Translations under genes and position numbers: made by a program
Shown here: piece by piece, positions 1-10,058 of the stretch
How the letters are laid out: every line of letters starts with the position of its first letter
Numbering within the stretch: position 1 is the first letter of the stretch
Notes under the pieces: model-generated
What the model was told of the DNA's origin: nothing
Database searches by the model: none
What the model saw: only the letters and a program-made list of their open reading frames with translations
DNA from: Alphaproteobacteria bacterium
GTDB taxonomy: Bacteria; Pseudomonadota; Alphaproteobacteria; UBA6615
Reading direction: 5' to 3'
Length of the DNA stretch: 64,000 bases
NCBI GenBank assembly: GCA_011087645.1
Contig: JAALLF010000002.1
Span: forward strand, 124,001 to 188,000

Positions 1-506
1 TCGACATTCCCTGTCGGCTCGTCCGCCAGCAGAAGGCGCGGGCTGTTAATGATCGCGCGCGCTATGGCCACGCGTTGCTGTTGCCCACCGGAAAGGGTCG
101 GCGGTTTGGCATCTAAATGGTCGCCCAGCCCGACCCAAACCAGCAGTTCGCGAACATGCTCGTCGATGGTGCTTTGTTTGATATTGGCGACGCGCAACGG
201 CAAGGCAACATTCTCGACCGCGCTCAAATGGTCAATGAGCCGGAACTCTTGAAAGACAACGCCGATTTGACGGCGCAAGTGCGGAAGTTCCGATCGTGGG
301 GTCAGAGAAATATCGTGGTCGAGCAAATGGACGAGGCCGCGGGTTGGGCGCAGCGCGAGATACATCAATTTGAGAAGGGTGGTTTTCCCGGCACCGCTGG
401 GCCCGGTTAGGAAATGGATCGAGCCGGGTTCGAGCGCGAAGTTTATATCGCGAAGAATTTCCGGTCCGATACCGTAGCGCATCCCGACGTTTTCAAAACG
501 CAACAC
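1..506 (-). CDS. ftsE: Cell-division ABC transporter ATP-binding protein FtsE (C-terminus beyond window)
   Basis: ATPase of the FtsEX complex, which couples ATP hydrolysis at the septum to activation of cell-wall hydrolases through FtsX. The reading frame shows a Walker A motif (GPSGAGKTT, residues about 38-46), the ABC signature LSGGQQQRV and Walker B followed by the D-loop region ([11 protein letters not shown]) in the correct order, and the N-terminus [12 protein letters not shown] fits FtsE. The start is a GTG at 506 with a GGGAG about 11 bases upstream; an in-frame ATT at 512 is less likely. About 168 codons are visible and the gene runs off the left edge, where ftsX would be expected. 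It is divergent from the zinc-ribbon gene; the 275 bases between them hold no gene I can support. Confidence 0.9.
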   Translation of the reverse strand, partial: MLRFENVGMRYGIGPEILRDINFALEPGSIHFLTGPSGAGKTTLLKLMYLALRPTRGLVHLLDHDISLTPRSELPHLRRQIGVVFQEFRLIDHLSAVENVALPLRVANIKQSTIDEHVRELLVWVGLGDHLDAKPPTLSGGQQQRVAIARAIINSPRLLLADEPTGNV

Positions 507-781
507 GGCAATGACGGCTCCCTTTTTCCCCGGCGTTGGAGCGCGCAATCCTCACGAAAAGGACCGACTCGGAACTCCAATGCCACTCAAGTTGGCACGT
601 CGTCAGGCCTCCGTAAAGACGGTGCAGATGGCGCTGGGCGCGCGGATTATGCCTACCCATGGGGTATCGATAATTTTGGCTCTTGCGGCGCATGCTCATT
701 TGCTCGAAATTCCTATCAACGTGACGGATTCGTGTGATGAACGCGGAAGTGTCGCGCCGTATGCAGCTTGGCGGAACTTCT

Positions 782-1444
782 ATGATTCTCGGTTGCCCAG
801 AGTGCAATACCCGATTTGCCATTGACGCGCAGGCGCTGCGTCCCGACGGCAGAAAGGTCAAATGCGGCAAGTGCGACCATGTTTGGTACGAGGAACCGCC
901 GTCGCCGAGCGCGGCCGAGCCGATCAGCGTCACGCCCCTGGAACCCGAAGAGCAATCTTCGATTCCCACCCCGAATTTGCCAGCGCTAACCCGGGCGGAC
1001 CAGAAACGCACCGCCGGTGCGGCTTGGGTCATGGTCGTCTTTTTGCTGGTCGTCGTGGGGGCTTTGGCGTGGTTTGGCCGCGAGTCGATTGCGCGGGCTT
1101 GGCCGCCGGCCGAGATTATCTACGCTTCGGTCGGCATCAGCGCTTTTCCCCCAGCTGGCGCAGGCTTCGCCATTGAGCTGAATTTAAAGAAAGAAGAAAA
1201 TGAAAGTAAACTGGAGATCTTCGGCGAGGTCTCGAACATTACGGACAAAAACCGCGCTTTGCCGCCGATGTACGCCATTCTGGAAGACGACGAAGGTACC
1301 CAGTTCCACCATTGGGTTGTGACGGTCGACGTAGATTCGCTTGGTCCCGGCGATAAGGTGCCATTTTCCACAGAAATCGACCCAATGCCTGACCGAACCA
1401 AGAATGTTAATGTTTCCTTTACTATTCCTGCCGACAATCAATAA
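782..1444 (+). CDS. MJ0042-type zinc-ribbon, single-pass membrane protein (DUF3426-like)
   Basis: A 220-residue protein of unknown function. The N-terminus carries a zinc-ribbon with two CxxC pairs (CPEC near residue 5 and CGKC near residue 29). A proline-rich stretch follows, then one transmembrane helix at about residues 82-103, then a C-terminal domain resembling DUF3426, which would lie in the periplasm. An upstream in-frame ATG at 734 exists, but the family starts just before the first CxxC, so the ATG at 782 (preceded by GGCGGA) is preferred. A zinc-ribbon gene beside and divergent from ftsE is a common alphaproteobacterial arrangement. The family is often annotated as a thioredoxin-like or zinc-finger domain protein; a cell-envelope role is only inference. 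Confidence 0.8.
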   Translation: MILGCPECNTRFAIDAQALRPDGRKVKCGKCDHVWYEEPPSPSAAEPISVTPLEPEEQSSIPTPNLPALTRADQKRTAGAAWVMVVFLLVVVGALAWFGRESIARAWPPAEIIYASVGISAFPPAGAGFAIELNLKKEENESKLEIFGEVSNITDKNRALPPMYAILEDDEGTQFHHWVVTVDVDSLGPGDKVPFSTEIDPMPDRTKNVNVSFTIPADNQ

Positions 1445-1591
1445 TCCGTCGAACGGGGCGCGAATCGCGCTCAAACCGGGCGATTTCGCCCTCTCGTGAC
1501 ACGGTGAGTTCACGCAACCAGATAGGGTGCGTGGCGGTATTGGTGGCGCCATGACGCGCTGCCGCTTCTCGGGGGAGGAGGATCACAGTTC

Positions 1592-1984
1592 GTGGCACGT
1601 GTTTTAATTGCAGAAGATGATATGGCGGTCCGAGAGTTTGTGAGCCGTGCGCTGGCCCATGGTGGCCATGAGGTTGAGGCGGCGAGCGACGGTTTGGAGG
1701 CTTTGGGTGTATTGGACGAAGCGAGCTTCGATTTGCTGGTGACCGATATCGTCATGCCCAATCTCGACGGCATCGCCTTGGCGCTTAAAGTCGCCAAGGA
1801 CTATCCGCGCATGCCGGTTCTATTGATGACCGGTTACGCCGCCGAGCGTCAGCGCGCGCACAATCTCGACGTTTTGATCCACGACGTTATCACCAAGCCG
1901 TTCACCTTGAACGAGATTTGCGCTGCGGCCGAAGAGGCGTTGGCGACGCGCATCGGCCCCACCGCCGTAAATACGGCGCACTAG
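1592..1984 (+). CDS. cpdR: Response regulator CpdR
   Basis: Single-domain receiver protein, 130 residues with no output domain. In Caulobacter, unphosphorylated CpdR recruits ClpXP to the pole and primes degradation of substrates in the CtrA cell-cycle network. The acidic pair D9/D10, the phosphoacceptor D52 in TDIVMPNLDG, T79 in LLMTGYA and K102 in ITKPF are all present, and the sequence LIHDVITKPF is characteristic of CpdR. The start is a GTG at 1592 with a strong GGAGGAGG ribosome site. The last four bases overlap the stop of the convergent DUF4175 gene. The 147 bases upstream contain no gene. Confidence 0.9.
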   Translation: MARVLIAEDDMAVREFVSRALAHGGHEVEAASDGLEALGVLDEASFDLLVTDIVMPNLDGIALALKVAKDYPRMPVLLMTGYAAERQRAHNLDVLIHDVITKPFTLNEICAAAEEALATRIGPTAVNTAH

Positions 1985-4527
1985 AAACGTCGTAATAGAC
2001 GCAAGAAATATTCTATCTCAAGCGGTGAGCGGCCTTGTTCGCGCAGACGCTCGCGCAGATCCCGTTGGATTTCCAGCACCCGTTCGGCGCCAAGGGTGCC
2101 CTCAATATTTTGGTTCCGACCGTCCGGATTAATGCCGTTGTCTCCCTCTTGACGCCCTAACCGGCGGCCCAACGGGTCGCGGTCATCTTGACCGGGAAAT
2201 TGCATGAACCCTTGCCCCGGCGCTTGGCCTTGACCCGGCCCGGGTTGCATTTGCGCCGCCATGCTGCGGCCCGCCTGGCGTAATTCTTCCAGTGCCTGAG
2301 CCTGAGACGATAGGGCCGATTCCGATTGTCCCTGACTGAGCGCGCCTTCGGCATCGCGCATGGCGCGTTCGGCGTCGCCGAGATTTTGCGGAATTTGCCC
2401 GGTACGTTCACCCAAAATACGCATCAATTCGCCGAGCCGCCGGCGTAGCGCATTCTGTTCCGCCGCATCCGCGTTCGATTGCTGCGGGTTTTCCGCGCCT
2501 TGCTGGCGCCGGCGGAATGTCTGGTCGTAGAGTTCTTGCTGGCGCCGCGCGATATTTTGCAGTTCGCGCATCATTTCCTGGCCTTGCGAGTCCCCCGGCG
2601 ATTGATTGGCAAACGGCTGGTTTTGCAGATTCTCCAGCAACTGCTGCAATTGGCTCAATAACTGTTGGGCGGCCTCCCGGTCGCCAGCGCGCGCCCGCTC
2701 TTCCAGCTGATTGAGCATTTCCTGTAAGGCTTCGTTGTCGATCGTATTGGCGCTGGGGTCAGCCTGGGGCAGGTTAGCGACATCAAGGTCGCGCAACTGC
2801 TCGCGCAGATTTTCGGCGAACGCTTCCAAGAACCGGTCGAGGGCGTCGCGCAGTTCTTCCATCAACTGGCTGATTTCAACTTCGTCGGCGTCACGCGCAA
2901 GCGCTTCCTGCAGCCGTTGCTGGGCCTCGCGTAAGTCGCGTTCCGCAAGTGACAGGGTGCCGTCTTCAACCCGTAACGCAGTCTCCCACAGCAGCGATTG
3001 CACCGAGTCGATGGCGTCCATATCGCCGTTGTGCACCAGCCGTGAGCGGGCCGCCATCAAGCTCAAGAATACGGTTGTATCGTTGCCATAGCGATCCGGC
3101 CGGGCGGCGATATCGTGTAATTCGCGCGCGATGCGCAGCCGCTGATTGGCCGCTAAGGTGAGGCCGCGGCGCTGGGCGATAATCGCCAGGGCGACGGGGT
3201 GGTTGAAAATACGTTCCGGCAGACGCGCCGATAGCCGGTCTGAGCGCCCTTCCTGTCCCGGCCCGTCGGTGGCGACCAATTGAATGGAGACATCGAGGCC
3301 GGCCCACGGATGGGAGGTCAAATCGTTAAAACTTGCCCCTTGGCCGTCGCGCGGATTGCCGATCGGCGGCGGTAGGTCGACGACCAGTGGCGCGGAACCG
3401 ATGGTGCCCGACCCCGAGGGGCCAAAAATTTCCGCGCGTACGCCGACAACGCCGTAATCGTCGAGGGTGCGGTAGGCGATCCGTAGCGAGTTCCGGCGGC
3501 TCCCCTCGGGTGGTTCGGAAAAAGTGATCTCAGGCGCTTCGTCGGCGGTGATGTCGAATGTCCAACTGCCCAGGGTCTTGCCCGATTGCACAACCGAGAT
3601 CGTGCGGCTGCCGACGTCGGCCAATGGCATATCGACCCGCCAGGCGCCTTCGCCTGCCACCTCGAGATCGCTGGCCGTGTCGCCCATATGGAGCTGCGGT
3701 ATGCCCTTACCTTTATTGACCAGCGCCAACAGGCGGCTGCCGACCGGCACCTGCACCGCTGTTGCGGCGTCCGCGGTGTCGATCGCCGTTTGATCGGCCG
3801 AGGCCAGTAGGCGCGGCGGCAGGTCGGTGTAAGAGGGCGGCGTTACCCACAGTTCGAGAGTCGCCAACTGTTCCGCCGAGATACCTTGCAGGTCTGGCGT
3901 CACGGCGCGGGCGAGCCGCCGCTCGGCATCACCGCCGGCGAGGACGGCGCCGACGATTATGGCGATGGCGATGGCCAGGCGCAGCGCGTTGGGGTCCCGC
4001 CGGGCAAGTCCCGGCCGGGGGGCGCGGACCCGCAGTTTCTTCACCGAGGCGACGGCGCGCGCCACATGAATTTGCCATAGGGCCACCGTGCCGGGATCGC
4101 TATCGTTGCCGGTCGGCATATCGATCAGCGCGGTGAGCGGACGGTGCGCGATACCGCTATCTTGCTCGAGCCGGCGTTCGGCCTCATTGGTCCGGGGCAA
4201 ATGGAACTTCCGCAGGCCCAGCCACAACGCCCACAGCAGAGCGATAGCGTTGGCCGTTAGCGCCAGCGCGTGTAGCCAGCCCGGTAACAATGGCAGCACA
4301 TCGAACAGCACCAGCGCGGCGAATATCCCGACAACACCGAGAATCGGCCACAAATTTGGCCACAGGCCCTCCCACAGCAGGGCCAGCCGGGCCAGCATCA
4401 ACCGCCGGCCGACACCGGGTATCCGCGTCATCCGTCGGGTTCGGGCATTTTTGCGTACGGACTCTGTCAAATCTCGGCCACCATTCGGTTGGACTATGAT
4501 TGACTTGTTCGCTCCGGGCTCTGCCAA
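1981..4527 (-). CDS. DUF4175 / TIGR02302 family membrane protein
   Basis: A large alphaproteobacterial protein of unknown function, up to 848 residues. Two hydrophobic helices lie in the first ~110 residues (around WPILGVVGIFAALVLF and the following segment) and another near residue 190. A periplasmic-looking middle part follows, then a long Gln/Glu/Arg-rich, probably coiled-coil low-complexity region over the last third, ending in a conserved ERLREQGRSPLEIEYFLRLLRRF-like tail. The start is uncertain: TTG at 4527 would overlap lysA by 34 bases, while ATG at 4431 begins just before the family-typical LARLALLWEGLWP segment. Same strand as and probably cotranscribed with lysA. Confidence 0.85.
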   Translation of the reverse strand: MAEPGANKSIIVQPNGGRDLTESVRKNARTRRMTRIPGVGRRLMLARLALLWEGLWPNLWPILGVVGIFAALVLFDVLPLLPGWLHALALTANAIALLWALWLGLRKFHLPRTNEAERRLEQDSGIAHRPLTALIDMPTGNDSDPGTVALWQIHVARAVASVKKLRVRAPRPGLARRDPNALRLAIAIAIIVGAVLAGGDAERRLARAVTPDLQGISAEQLATLELWVTPPSYTDLPPRLLASADQTAIDTADAATAVQVPVGSRLLALVNKGKGIPQLHMGDTASDLEVAGEGAWRVDMPLADVGSRTISVVQSGKTLGSWTFDITADEAPEITFSEPPEGSRRNSLRIAYRTLDDYGVVGVRAEIFGPSGSGTIGSAPLVVDLPPPIGNPRDGQGASFNDLTSHPWAGLDVSIQLVATDGPGQEGRSDRLSARLPERIFNHPVALAIIAQRRGLTLAANQRLRIARELHDIAARPDRYGNDTTVFLSLMAARSRLVHNGDMDAIDSVQSLLWETALRVEDGTLSLAERDLREAQQRLQEALARDADEVEISQLMEELRDALDRFLEAFAENLREQLRDLDVANLPQADPSANTIDNEALQEMLNQLEERARAGDREAAQQLLSQLQQLLENLQNQPFANQSPGDSQGQEMMRELQNIARRQQELYDQTFRRRQQGAENPQQSNADAAEQNALRRRLGELMRILGERTGQIPQNLGDAERAMRDAEGALSQGQSESALSSQAQALEELRQAGRSMAAQMQPGPGQGQAPGQGFMQFPGQDDRDPLGRRLGRQEGDNGINPDGRNQNIEGTLGAERVLEIQRDLRERLREQGRSPLEIEYFLRLLRRF

Positions 4528-5777
4528 CCTGCGAACCGTTCGCGATCCAGCTGTTGCTCTAGGGTCTCGCGCGGCCGCACTAGTGCGTAGTCGCCGCCGT
4601 TAACCAAGACCTCCGGCACTAACGGGCGGCTATTGTAACCCGAAGACATCACCGCGCCATAGGCGCCTGTATCACGAATCACGACAAGTTCACCGGCGGG
4701 TAAATCGGTTAATGCATGGGCTGTGGCGAAAGTATCGCCGGTTTCGCAGACCGGCCCGACAATATCGGCCTCGCCCAGTGCGGCGTTGGGCGCCGGTTCG
4801 CGCACCTGTTCGATGCTGTGGTTGGCGCCGTACAGGGCCGGGCGCATCAAATCGTTCATGGCGGCATCGACAATGACGAAGCGGCGCTCGCCGGTGTCTT
4901 TGATGAAGATGATACGGGTTAACAGAACGCCGGCATGGCCGGTCAGATAGCGGCCCGGTTCGAAGATGAGATCACAATCGAGGTCGCCCACCGTTTCCGC
5001 CACCATGGCGGCATACTCGGCCGGGGTTGGCACCCGCTCGCCGGCATAGGCGATACCGAGCCCGCCGCCGAGATCGAGGCGGCTAATCGCCACGCCGTCG
5101 GCGCGCAGTTGGCGGGTGAGCTCCGCGACATGCCCAAAGGCGCTGCGGAAGGGCGCTATGTCGGTCAGTTGGCTGCCGATATGAACCGCGATCGACACCG
5201 GATTGAGGCCGGGCAGGGTCGACGCTTGGGCGAAGGCCTCGCCGGCGCGCGCGATATCGATGCCGAATTTATCTTCCTTGCGCCCGGTGGAAATCTTGTT
5301 GTGGGTCGCGGCGTCCACGTCGGGATTGATGCGGATGGCGATTTCCACCGTCGCGTTCTTACTCACCGCGATGTCGGACAGGGCCGTGAGTTCGGGCCGG
5401 GATTCGACGTTGAACTGAAGAATGCCAGCCTCGATACCGGCGGCCATTTCTTCGCGGGTCTTGCCGACACCGGAATAAACGATGCGCTTGGCCGGGATGC
5501 CCGCCGCCAGGGCGCGGGCCAATTCGCCGTCGGAAACCACATCGGCGCCGGCGCCGAGATCGGCGAAGGTGCGCAGCACGGCCAGGTTGGAATTGGCCTT
5601 CATGGCGTAACACACTTGCGCGCGCTGACCGGCCAGCGCTTCGACGAAACGCTGATAGGCCTCGGTCATGGCGGCAACCGAATAAACATAGACAGGCGTG
5701 CCCACATCGGCGGCGATTGCCGACAGGGCGACGTCTTCGGCGTGCAGTTCGCCGTTCTTGTAAGTGAACGCGGTCAT
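4494..5777 (-). CDS. lysA: Diaminopimelate decarboxylase
   Basis: PLP enzyme of the last step of lysine synthesis (meso-diaminopimelate to L-lysine and CO2), cytosolic. The 427-residue product has the PLP-binding lysine in YAMKANSN, the glycine-rich phosphate-binding segment LGGGLGI, the EPGRY motif, and CETGDTF, which contributes the catalytic cysteine across the dimer interface. The frame is open upstream to 5864, but MTAFTYKNGELHAED starting at 5777 matches the usual N-terminus. The order argH-lptM-lysA is conserved in many alphaproteobacteria, and the genes form one leftward operon. Confidence 0.95.
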   Translation of the reverse strand: MTAFTYKNGELHAEDVALSAIAADVGTPVYVYSVAAMTEAYQRFVEALAGQRAQVCYAMKANSNLAVLRTFADLGAGADVVSDGELARALAAGIPAKRIVYSGVGKTREEMAAGIEAGILQFNVESRPELTALSDIAVSKNATVEIAIRINPDVDAATHNKISTGRKEDKFGIDIARAGEAFAQASTLPGLNPVSIAVHIGSQLTDIAPFRSAFGHVAELTRQLRADGVAISRLDLGGGLGIAYAGERVPTPAEYAAMVAETVGDLDCDLIFEPGRYLTGHAGVLLTRIIFIKDTGERRFVIVDAAMNDLMRPALYGANHSIEQVREPAPNAALGEADIVGPVCETGDTFATAHALTDLPAGELVVIRDTGAYGAVMSSGYNSRPLVPEVLVNGGDYALVRPRETLEQQLDRERFAGWQSPERTSQS

Positions 5778-5790
5778 GGCGGTAGCGCTT

Positions 5791-5925
5791 TTAACGCGAA
5801 GGGTAGGTGCGGGGATAGGTGACTTTTTCGTCTTCCGGCGGTTCCGGCGGTCCTTTTTTGCCACAGGCGGTCAGCGCCATTGCCAACGCCAGGGCGATCA
5901 GGACTGTAGTCGAGCGACGTCGCAC
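5791..5925 (-). CDS. lptM: Small lipoprotein LptM (YifL family)
   Basis: A 44-residue lipoprotein. It has an N-terminal basic stretch (VRRRS), a hydrophobic helix and the lipobox LTAC followed at once by GKKGPP, which is the family hallmark. In E. coli, LptM binds the LptD/LptE outer-membrane LPS translocon and helps LptD mature. The start is a GTG at 5925, one base after the argH stop codon, so translation is probably coupled. Thirteen bases separate its stop from lysA. It is easily missed because of its length. Confidence 0.85.
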   Translation of the reverse strand: MRRRSTTVLIALALAMALTACGKKGPPEPPEDEKVTYPRTYPSR

Positions 5926-5926
5926 G

Positions 5927-7336
5927 TCACGTCTCCAAAAATCGTTTGCGTGCCGCTGCGACCGCGGCGCGGACATTGTCGGGCGCTGTACCGCCTTCGC
6001 TGGTCCGGCGCGCCAGAGCAGCATCGATGGATAATACCGAAAGAACGTCTTCGGTAATACGCCCGTCTATCGCCTGCATATCGGCGATCGGGAACTGATC
6101 GAGCAAGACGCCGCGCGCCTCCGCCGCTTTGACGATCTCGCCGGTCACATGGTGAGCCTCGCGAAACGGCATTCCGGCGACGCTGACCAGCCAGTCGGCG
6201 AGGTCGGTCGCCGTCGGATAACCTTTGATCGCGGCGGCGCGCATGGCGTCGGGCATCGGCTCGAAGTCGCCGACCATGCCGGCCATCGCAGCCAGCGCCA
6301 GCCCTAGCGAGTCGGCGGCGTCGAACACCGGCTCCTTATCTTCCTGCATGTCTTTGCTGTAGGTCAGCGGCAAGCCCTTCATCACTGTCAACAAGGTCAT
6401 AAGGTCGCCGAAAACCCGTCCGGCTTTCGCCCGCGACAGTTCGGCAGCATCGGGGTTGCGTTTCTGCGGCATCATCGAGCTGCCGGTGGTGTAGGCGTCC
6501 GACAGGCGCACGAAGCCGAACCCGTCGCTGCACCAGATGACAATCTCTTCCGCCAGGCGCGAAATATGGGTCATGGTGATGGCCGCGGCTGACAGAAATT
6601 CCAACGCGAAATCCCGGTCGGCGACCGCATCGAGCGAATTGGCCATGGGCCGATCAAAGCCGAGCGCGGTTGCCGTCTGCTTGCGGTCGATGGGAAATGA
6701 CGTCCCGGCCAGCGCGCCGGCGCCCAAGGGCGATTCGTTGAGCCGCCGCCGGCAGTCGGCGAACCGGCCCCGGTCGCGGCCGAACATTTCCACATAGGCC
6801 AGCAGATGATGGCCGAAGGTCACTGGCTGCGCGGTTTGCAAATGGGTGAAGCCCGGCATGATCAGCGCGGCATGTGTTTCCGCGCCGGCAATCAGTGCGG
6901 CCTGCAAGGCTTGGAGCTGCTCCTCGAGACCGTCGGTGGCGTCACGCACCCATAGCCGAAAATCCGTCGCCACCTGATCGTTGCGCGAGCGCGCCGTGTG
7001 CAGACGCCCGGCCGGCTCGCCGATGAGGTCGCGCAGGCGCGCCTCGATATTCATGTGAATGTCTTCAAGTGCTTGAGAGAATGGGAATTTTTCGTCCTCT
7101 ATTTCTCGCGAAATTGTGTCTAGACCGTCATTAATCGCTTTCCCATCTTCAGTAGATAGGATGCCTTGAGCAACCAGCATGTCCGCGTGAGCCCGCGATC
7201 CGGCGATATCCTGTGCAAACAGGCGCCGGTCAAAACCAATGGAGGTATTGATTTGTTCCATGACCTCCGCCGGGCCGCCGGTAAAGCGACCGCCCCATTG
7301 GGCATTGGCGGACTTGTTGGTTTTGTTCGGGCTCAT
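5927..7336 (-). CDS. argH: Argininosuccinate lyase
   Basis: Cleaves argininosuccinate to arginine and fumarate, the last step of arginine synthesis. The 469-residue product has the fumarase/aspartase superfamily signature [11 protein letters not shown] at about residues 286-296, the conserved N-terminal WGGRF, and the [12 protein letters not shown] segment at about residues 114-125. Length is normal. It is the first gene of the leftward argH-lptM-lysA operon. Its start lies only 35 bases from the divergent TlpA-like gene, so the two promoters must overlap. Confidence 0.96.
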   Translation of the reverse strand: MSPNKTNKSANAQWGGRFTGGPAEVMEQINTSIGFDRRLFAQDIAGSRAHADMLVAQGILSTEDGKAINDGLDTISREIEDEKFPFSQALEDIHMNIEARLRDLIGEPAGRLHTARSRNDQVATDFRLWVRDATDGLEEQLQALQAALIAGAETHAALIMPGFTHLQTAQPVTFGHHLLAYVEMFGRDRGRFADCRRRLNESPLGAGALAGTSFPIDRKQTATALGFDRPMANSLDAVADRDFALEFLSAAAITMTHISRLAEEIVIWCSDGFGFVRLSDAYTTGSSMMPQKRNPDAAELSRAKAGRVFGDLMTLLTVMKGLPLTYSKDMQEDKEPVFDAADSLGLALAAMAGMVGDFEPMPDAMRAAAIKGYPTATDLADWLVSVAGMPFREAHHVTGEIVKAAEARGVLLDQFPIADMQAIDGRITEDVLSVLSIDAALARRTSEGGTAPDNVRAAVAAARKRFLET

Positions 7337-7371
7337 AGTGGTGTAACGACCTGTTTCGAAGGGGGTGCGAT

Positions 7372-8037
7372 ATGAGAAATTTTCTACTCACGCTGATGGG
7401 CGCTGCTGCGGTAATCGCGGTGACCGTGCCGGCCAGTGCCGATCATGGCGAAGCGCCAATCGAAGGCATCGTGCAGAACTTTTTCGAATTGGAAAAACCA
7501 GTCGCCGCGCCGGATACTCCTGTTGTATCGAAGGATGAAGGCCCAATAACCCTAGATCGCTTTCGTGGCAAGTTCGTCGTGCTGAACTTTTGGGCCACCT
7601 GGTGCGGTCCGTGCATCCGCGAGCTGCCCTCTTTAAGCCGCCTGAACGCGGAATTTGCCGGCGACGATTTCGCGGTCGTGCTGATTAGTCAGGACCGTGG
7701 CGGCTTTAAACAGACCGACCGGTTCTTGAAAAAACTCAAAATCGACATCCCCGACGCCTTCATCGACGAGAAGCTGAAATACTCCCGCGCCATCGGCGTG
7801 CGCTCGCTCCCGACCACCATCCTGCTCGGCCCCGACGGCAACGAGTTCGGCCGCTTAACCGGATCGGCGGAGTGGGATGAGCCGGAGGCTGTGGCGCTGG
7901 TTAATTTCTACCGCGAACACGCCGAAAACTTGCCGGTGCAAAAACCAGCCGAAACCGGCGCGGTGATCGAGGAAGAGCCGGCGAGCGAAGCCAAAGCCGG
8001 TGAATGCGCCAGCAAAGCGGCGAGCACGTCGGGCTAG
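7372..8037 (+). CDS. TlpA-like thiol:disulfide oxidoreductase
   Basis: A 221-residue exported thioredoxin-fold protein. A Sec signal peptide (residues 1-23, ending PASA) precedes the domain, which contains the WCGPC active site in [17 protein letters not shown] and the cis-proline loop RSLPTTIL. The C-terminal ~35 residues are Ala/Glu/Pro-rich and end with a lone cysteine. Such proteins reduce periplasmic disulfides, often for cytochrome c maturation, although no ccm gene is nearby. A TlpA gene divergent from argH is common in this class. Confidence 0.88.
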   Translation: MRNFLLTLMGAAAVIAVTVPASADHGEAPIEGIVQNFFELEKPVAAPDTPVVSKDEGPITLDRFRGKFVVLNFWATWCGPCIRELPSLSRLNAEFAGDDFAVVLISQDRGGFKQTDRFLKKLKIDIPDAFIDEKLKYSRAIGVRSLPTTILLGPDGNEFGRLTGSAEWDEPEAVALVNFYREHAENLPVQKPAETGAVIEEEPASEAKAGECASKAASTSG

Positions 8038-8078
8038 CGCATTCAATTCTGAGTATATTAGCTCGCACAGGCAGCATG

Positions 8079-8172
8079 CTTCGAGACGGCGCTGCGCGCC
8101 TCCTCAGCATGAGGTGTTCTTTATTCCACTAAATTCCTCATCCTGAGGAGGGCTGAAGGCCCGTCTCGAAGG
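8079..8172. repeat. Inverted repeat, CTTCGAGACGG...CCTCATcCTGAGG family
   Basis: Two arms face each other: 8079-8114 (starting CTTCGAGACGG and ending CAGCATGAGG) and 8136-8172 (starting CCTCATCCTGAGG and ending CGTCTCGAAGG), separated by 21 bases. They lie between the convergent TlpA-like and hydroxybutyryl-CoA dehydrogenase genes. Related arms recur at 32899-32930 and 33250-33319. The structure could fold into a long hairpin and act as a bidirectional terminator, but no long T-run follows it. Confidence 0.75.
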
Positions 8173-8193
8173 GTGATTGGCAACCCTGCTGCT

Positions 8194-9066
8194 TTAGCGC
8201 GTCGCGACCGGCTCGTCGCCGGAATAGTCATAAAAGCCACGGCCTACTTTGCGGCCGAGCCAGCCGGCTTCGACATATTTCACCAGCAGCGGACAAGGCC
8301 GGTACTTGGAATCGGCCAAGCCTTCATAGAGCACCTGCATCACTGACAGGCAGGTGTCGAGGCCGATAAAATCAGCCAGTTCGAGCGGGCCCATCGGGTG
8401 GTTGGCGCCGAGCCGCATCGACGTATCGATTGCTTCCACATTGCCGACGCCTTCATACAGCGTATAGACCGCCTCGTTGATCATCGGCAGCAGAATGCGG
8501 TTGACGATGAAGGCCGGAAAGTCCTCCGATACGGTGCCGATTTTGCCCAGGGTCTTGGTGAGTTCCTGAATCTCGCTGAAGGTCGCCTCATCGGTCGCTA
8601 GACCGCGAATCAGCTCGACCAGCTTCATCACCGGCACCGGGTTCATGAAATGCATGCCGATGAATTTTTCCGGCCGGTCGGTGGTCGACGCCAGGCGGGT
8701 GATCGAGATCGACGAGGTGTTCGACGCGATAATCGCCGCCGGCGTCAAATGGGGGCATAGCTCTTGGAATATCTTGACCTTGACCTGTTCGACTTCGGTC
8801 GCCGCTTCGACTACCAGATCGCAGCCCGACAGAAAATCCATGCTGTCGCCGGTGCTGATGCGGCCCAGCGCTGCGGCCTGATCCTCGTGCTGGATCAAGC
8901 TGCGTTTGACCTGACGGTCCATATTGGCGCTGATCTTCTCTAAGGATTTGTCGAGCTGCTCGCGCGACACATCCATCAGCTTTACGTCGAAATCCGCCAG
9001 CGCGCAGACATGGGCGATACCGCTGCCCATTTGTCCGGCGCCGATCACCCCTATTGTCTTCAACAT
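8194..9066 (-). CDS. 3-hydroxybutyryl-CoA dehydrogenase
   Basis: NAD-dependent oxidation/reduction of 3-hydroxybutyryl-CoA and acetoacetyl-CoA in butyrate, fatty-acid or PHB-related metabolism. The 290-residue product has the Rossmann motif GAGQMGSGIA at residues 8-17, the catalytic His in HFMNPVP at about residue 139, and the family C-terminal domain ending GRGFYDY. Length is typical for a monofunctional enzyme. It follows etfA by 35 bases on the same strand, which links it to ETF-dependent acyl-CoA oxidation. Confidence 0.93.
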   Translation of the reverse strand: MLKTIGVIGAGQMGSGIAHVCALADFDVKLMDVSREQLDKSLEKISANMDRQVKRSLIQHEDQAAALGRISTGDSMDFLSGCDLVVEAATEVEQVKVKIFQELCPHLTPAAIIASNTSSISITRLASTTDRPEKFIGMHFMNPVPVMKLVELIRGLATDEATFSEIQELTKTLGKIGTVSEDFPAFIVNRILLPMINEAVYTLYEGVGNVEAIDTSMRLGANHPMGPLELADFIGLDTCLSVMQVLYEGLADSKYRPCPLLVKYVEAGWLGRKVGRGFYDYSGDEPVATR

Positions 9067-9101
9067 GTTTGAGTTGTCCTAACGTTACGGTTTGCGCGGT
9101 C

Positions 9102-10058
9102 CTAGGAGAGGATTTTGGCCAACTCGGCGTCGAGTTCAGGCAGGGCCTGGAATAAATCCGCGACCAACCCGTAATCGGCGACCTGAAAGATCGGCGCTTC
9201 CTCGTCCTTGTTGATGGCCACGATGACCTTGGAATCCTTCATGCCGGCGAGATGCTGGATGGCGCCGGAGATGCCGATGGCAACGTAAAGCTCGGGCGCC
9301 ACGACCTTGCCAGTTTGTCCCACCTGCCAGTCGTTGGGTACGTAGCCGGCATCGACCGCGGCGCGCGACGCGCCCATGGCCGCGCCGAGCTTATCGGCGA
9401 TCGGTTCGATCAAATCGAAACTCTCGCCCGAACCCATGCCGCGGCCGCCGGAAATAATCACCCGCGCGGTGGTCAGTTCGGGGCGGTCGCCACCGGATTC
9501 GGCGCGTTCGACAAAACGGGATTGTCCGCCATCGTCGCCGGCATCGACCGGCTCGACGGCGCCGCTGCCGCCCTCGGCGGGCGCGGGGTCGAAGGTTGTT
9601 GTACGCACAGTGATGACCTTGGTCGGGTCGGCCGACTTAACTGTCGCCATGGCGTTGCCGGCATAGATTGGGCGCACAAAAGTCTCGCCATCGACCACCG
9701 CCGAGATTTCCGAGATTTGTTGAACATCGAGCAAAGCGGCCACCCGGGGCAGAAAATTTTTCCCAAAGGTAGAGGCCGGCGCCAGGATGTGGCTGTAGTC
9801 GCCAGCCAGTCCGACCACGAGACTCGCCAGATTCTCGGCCAAGGCGTTTTCCTGCGCGGCATCGTCGGCCACCAAGACTTTCGAAACACCGGCGACTTTG
9901 GCCGCGGCCTCGGCGGCGGCAGCGCATTCGCTACCGGCGACCAGCAACACGATGTCACCAGCACCGTGGCCGGATAGCTCGGCTGCGGCGGTTACGGTGT
10001 TGAGGGTCGAGGCCTGCACATTTGCGTTGTCATGCTCGGCGATAACGAGAATAGCCAT
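9102..10058 (-). CDS. etfA: Electron transfer flavoprotein alpha subunit
   Basis: Large subunit of the soluble ETF, which carries electrons from acyl-CoA dehydrogenases to ETF:ubiquinone oxidoreductase. The 318-residue product has the N-terminal adenine-nucleotide-hydrolase-like fold and the C-terminal FAD-binding domain, with [23 protein letters not shown] and [12 protein letters not shown] all conserved. Its start overlaps the etfB stop by one base, so the two are translationally coupled. Confidence 0.95.
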   Translation of the reverse strand: MAILVIAEHDNANVQASTLNTVTAAAELSGHGAGDIVLLVAGSECAAAAEAAAKVAGVSKVLVADDAAQENALAENLASLVVGLAGDYSHILAPASTFGKNFLPRVAALLDVQQISEISAVVDGETFVRPIYAGNAMATVKSADPTKVITVRTTTFDPAPAEGGSGAVEPVDAGDDGGQSRFVERAESGGDRPELTTARVIISGGRGMGSGESFDLIEPIADKLGAAMGASRAAVDAGYVPNDWQVGQTGKVVAPELYVAIGISGAIQHLAGMKDSKVIVAINKDEEAPIFQVADYGLVADLFQALPELDAELAKILS

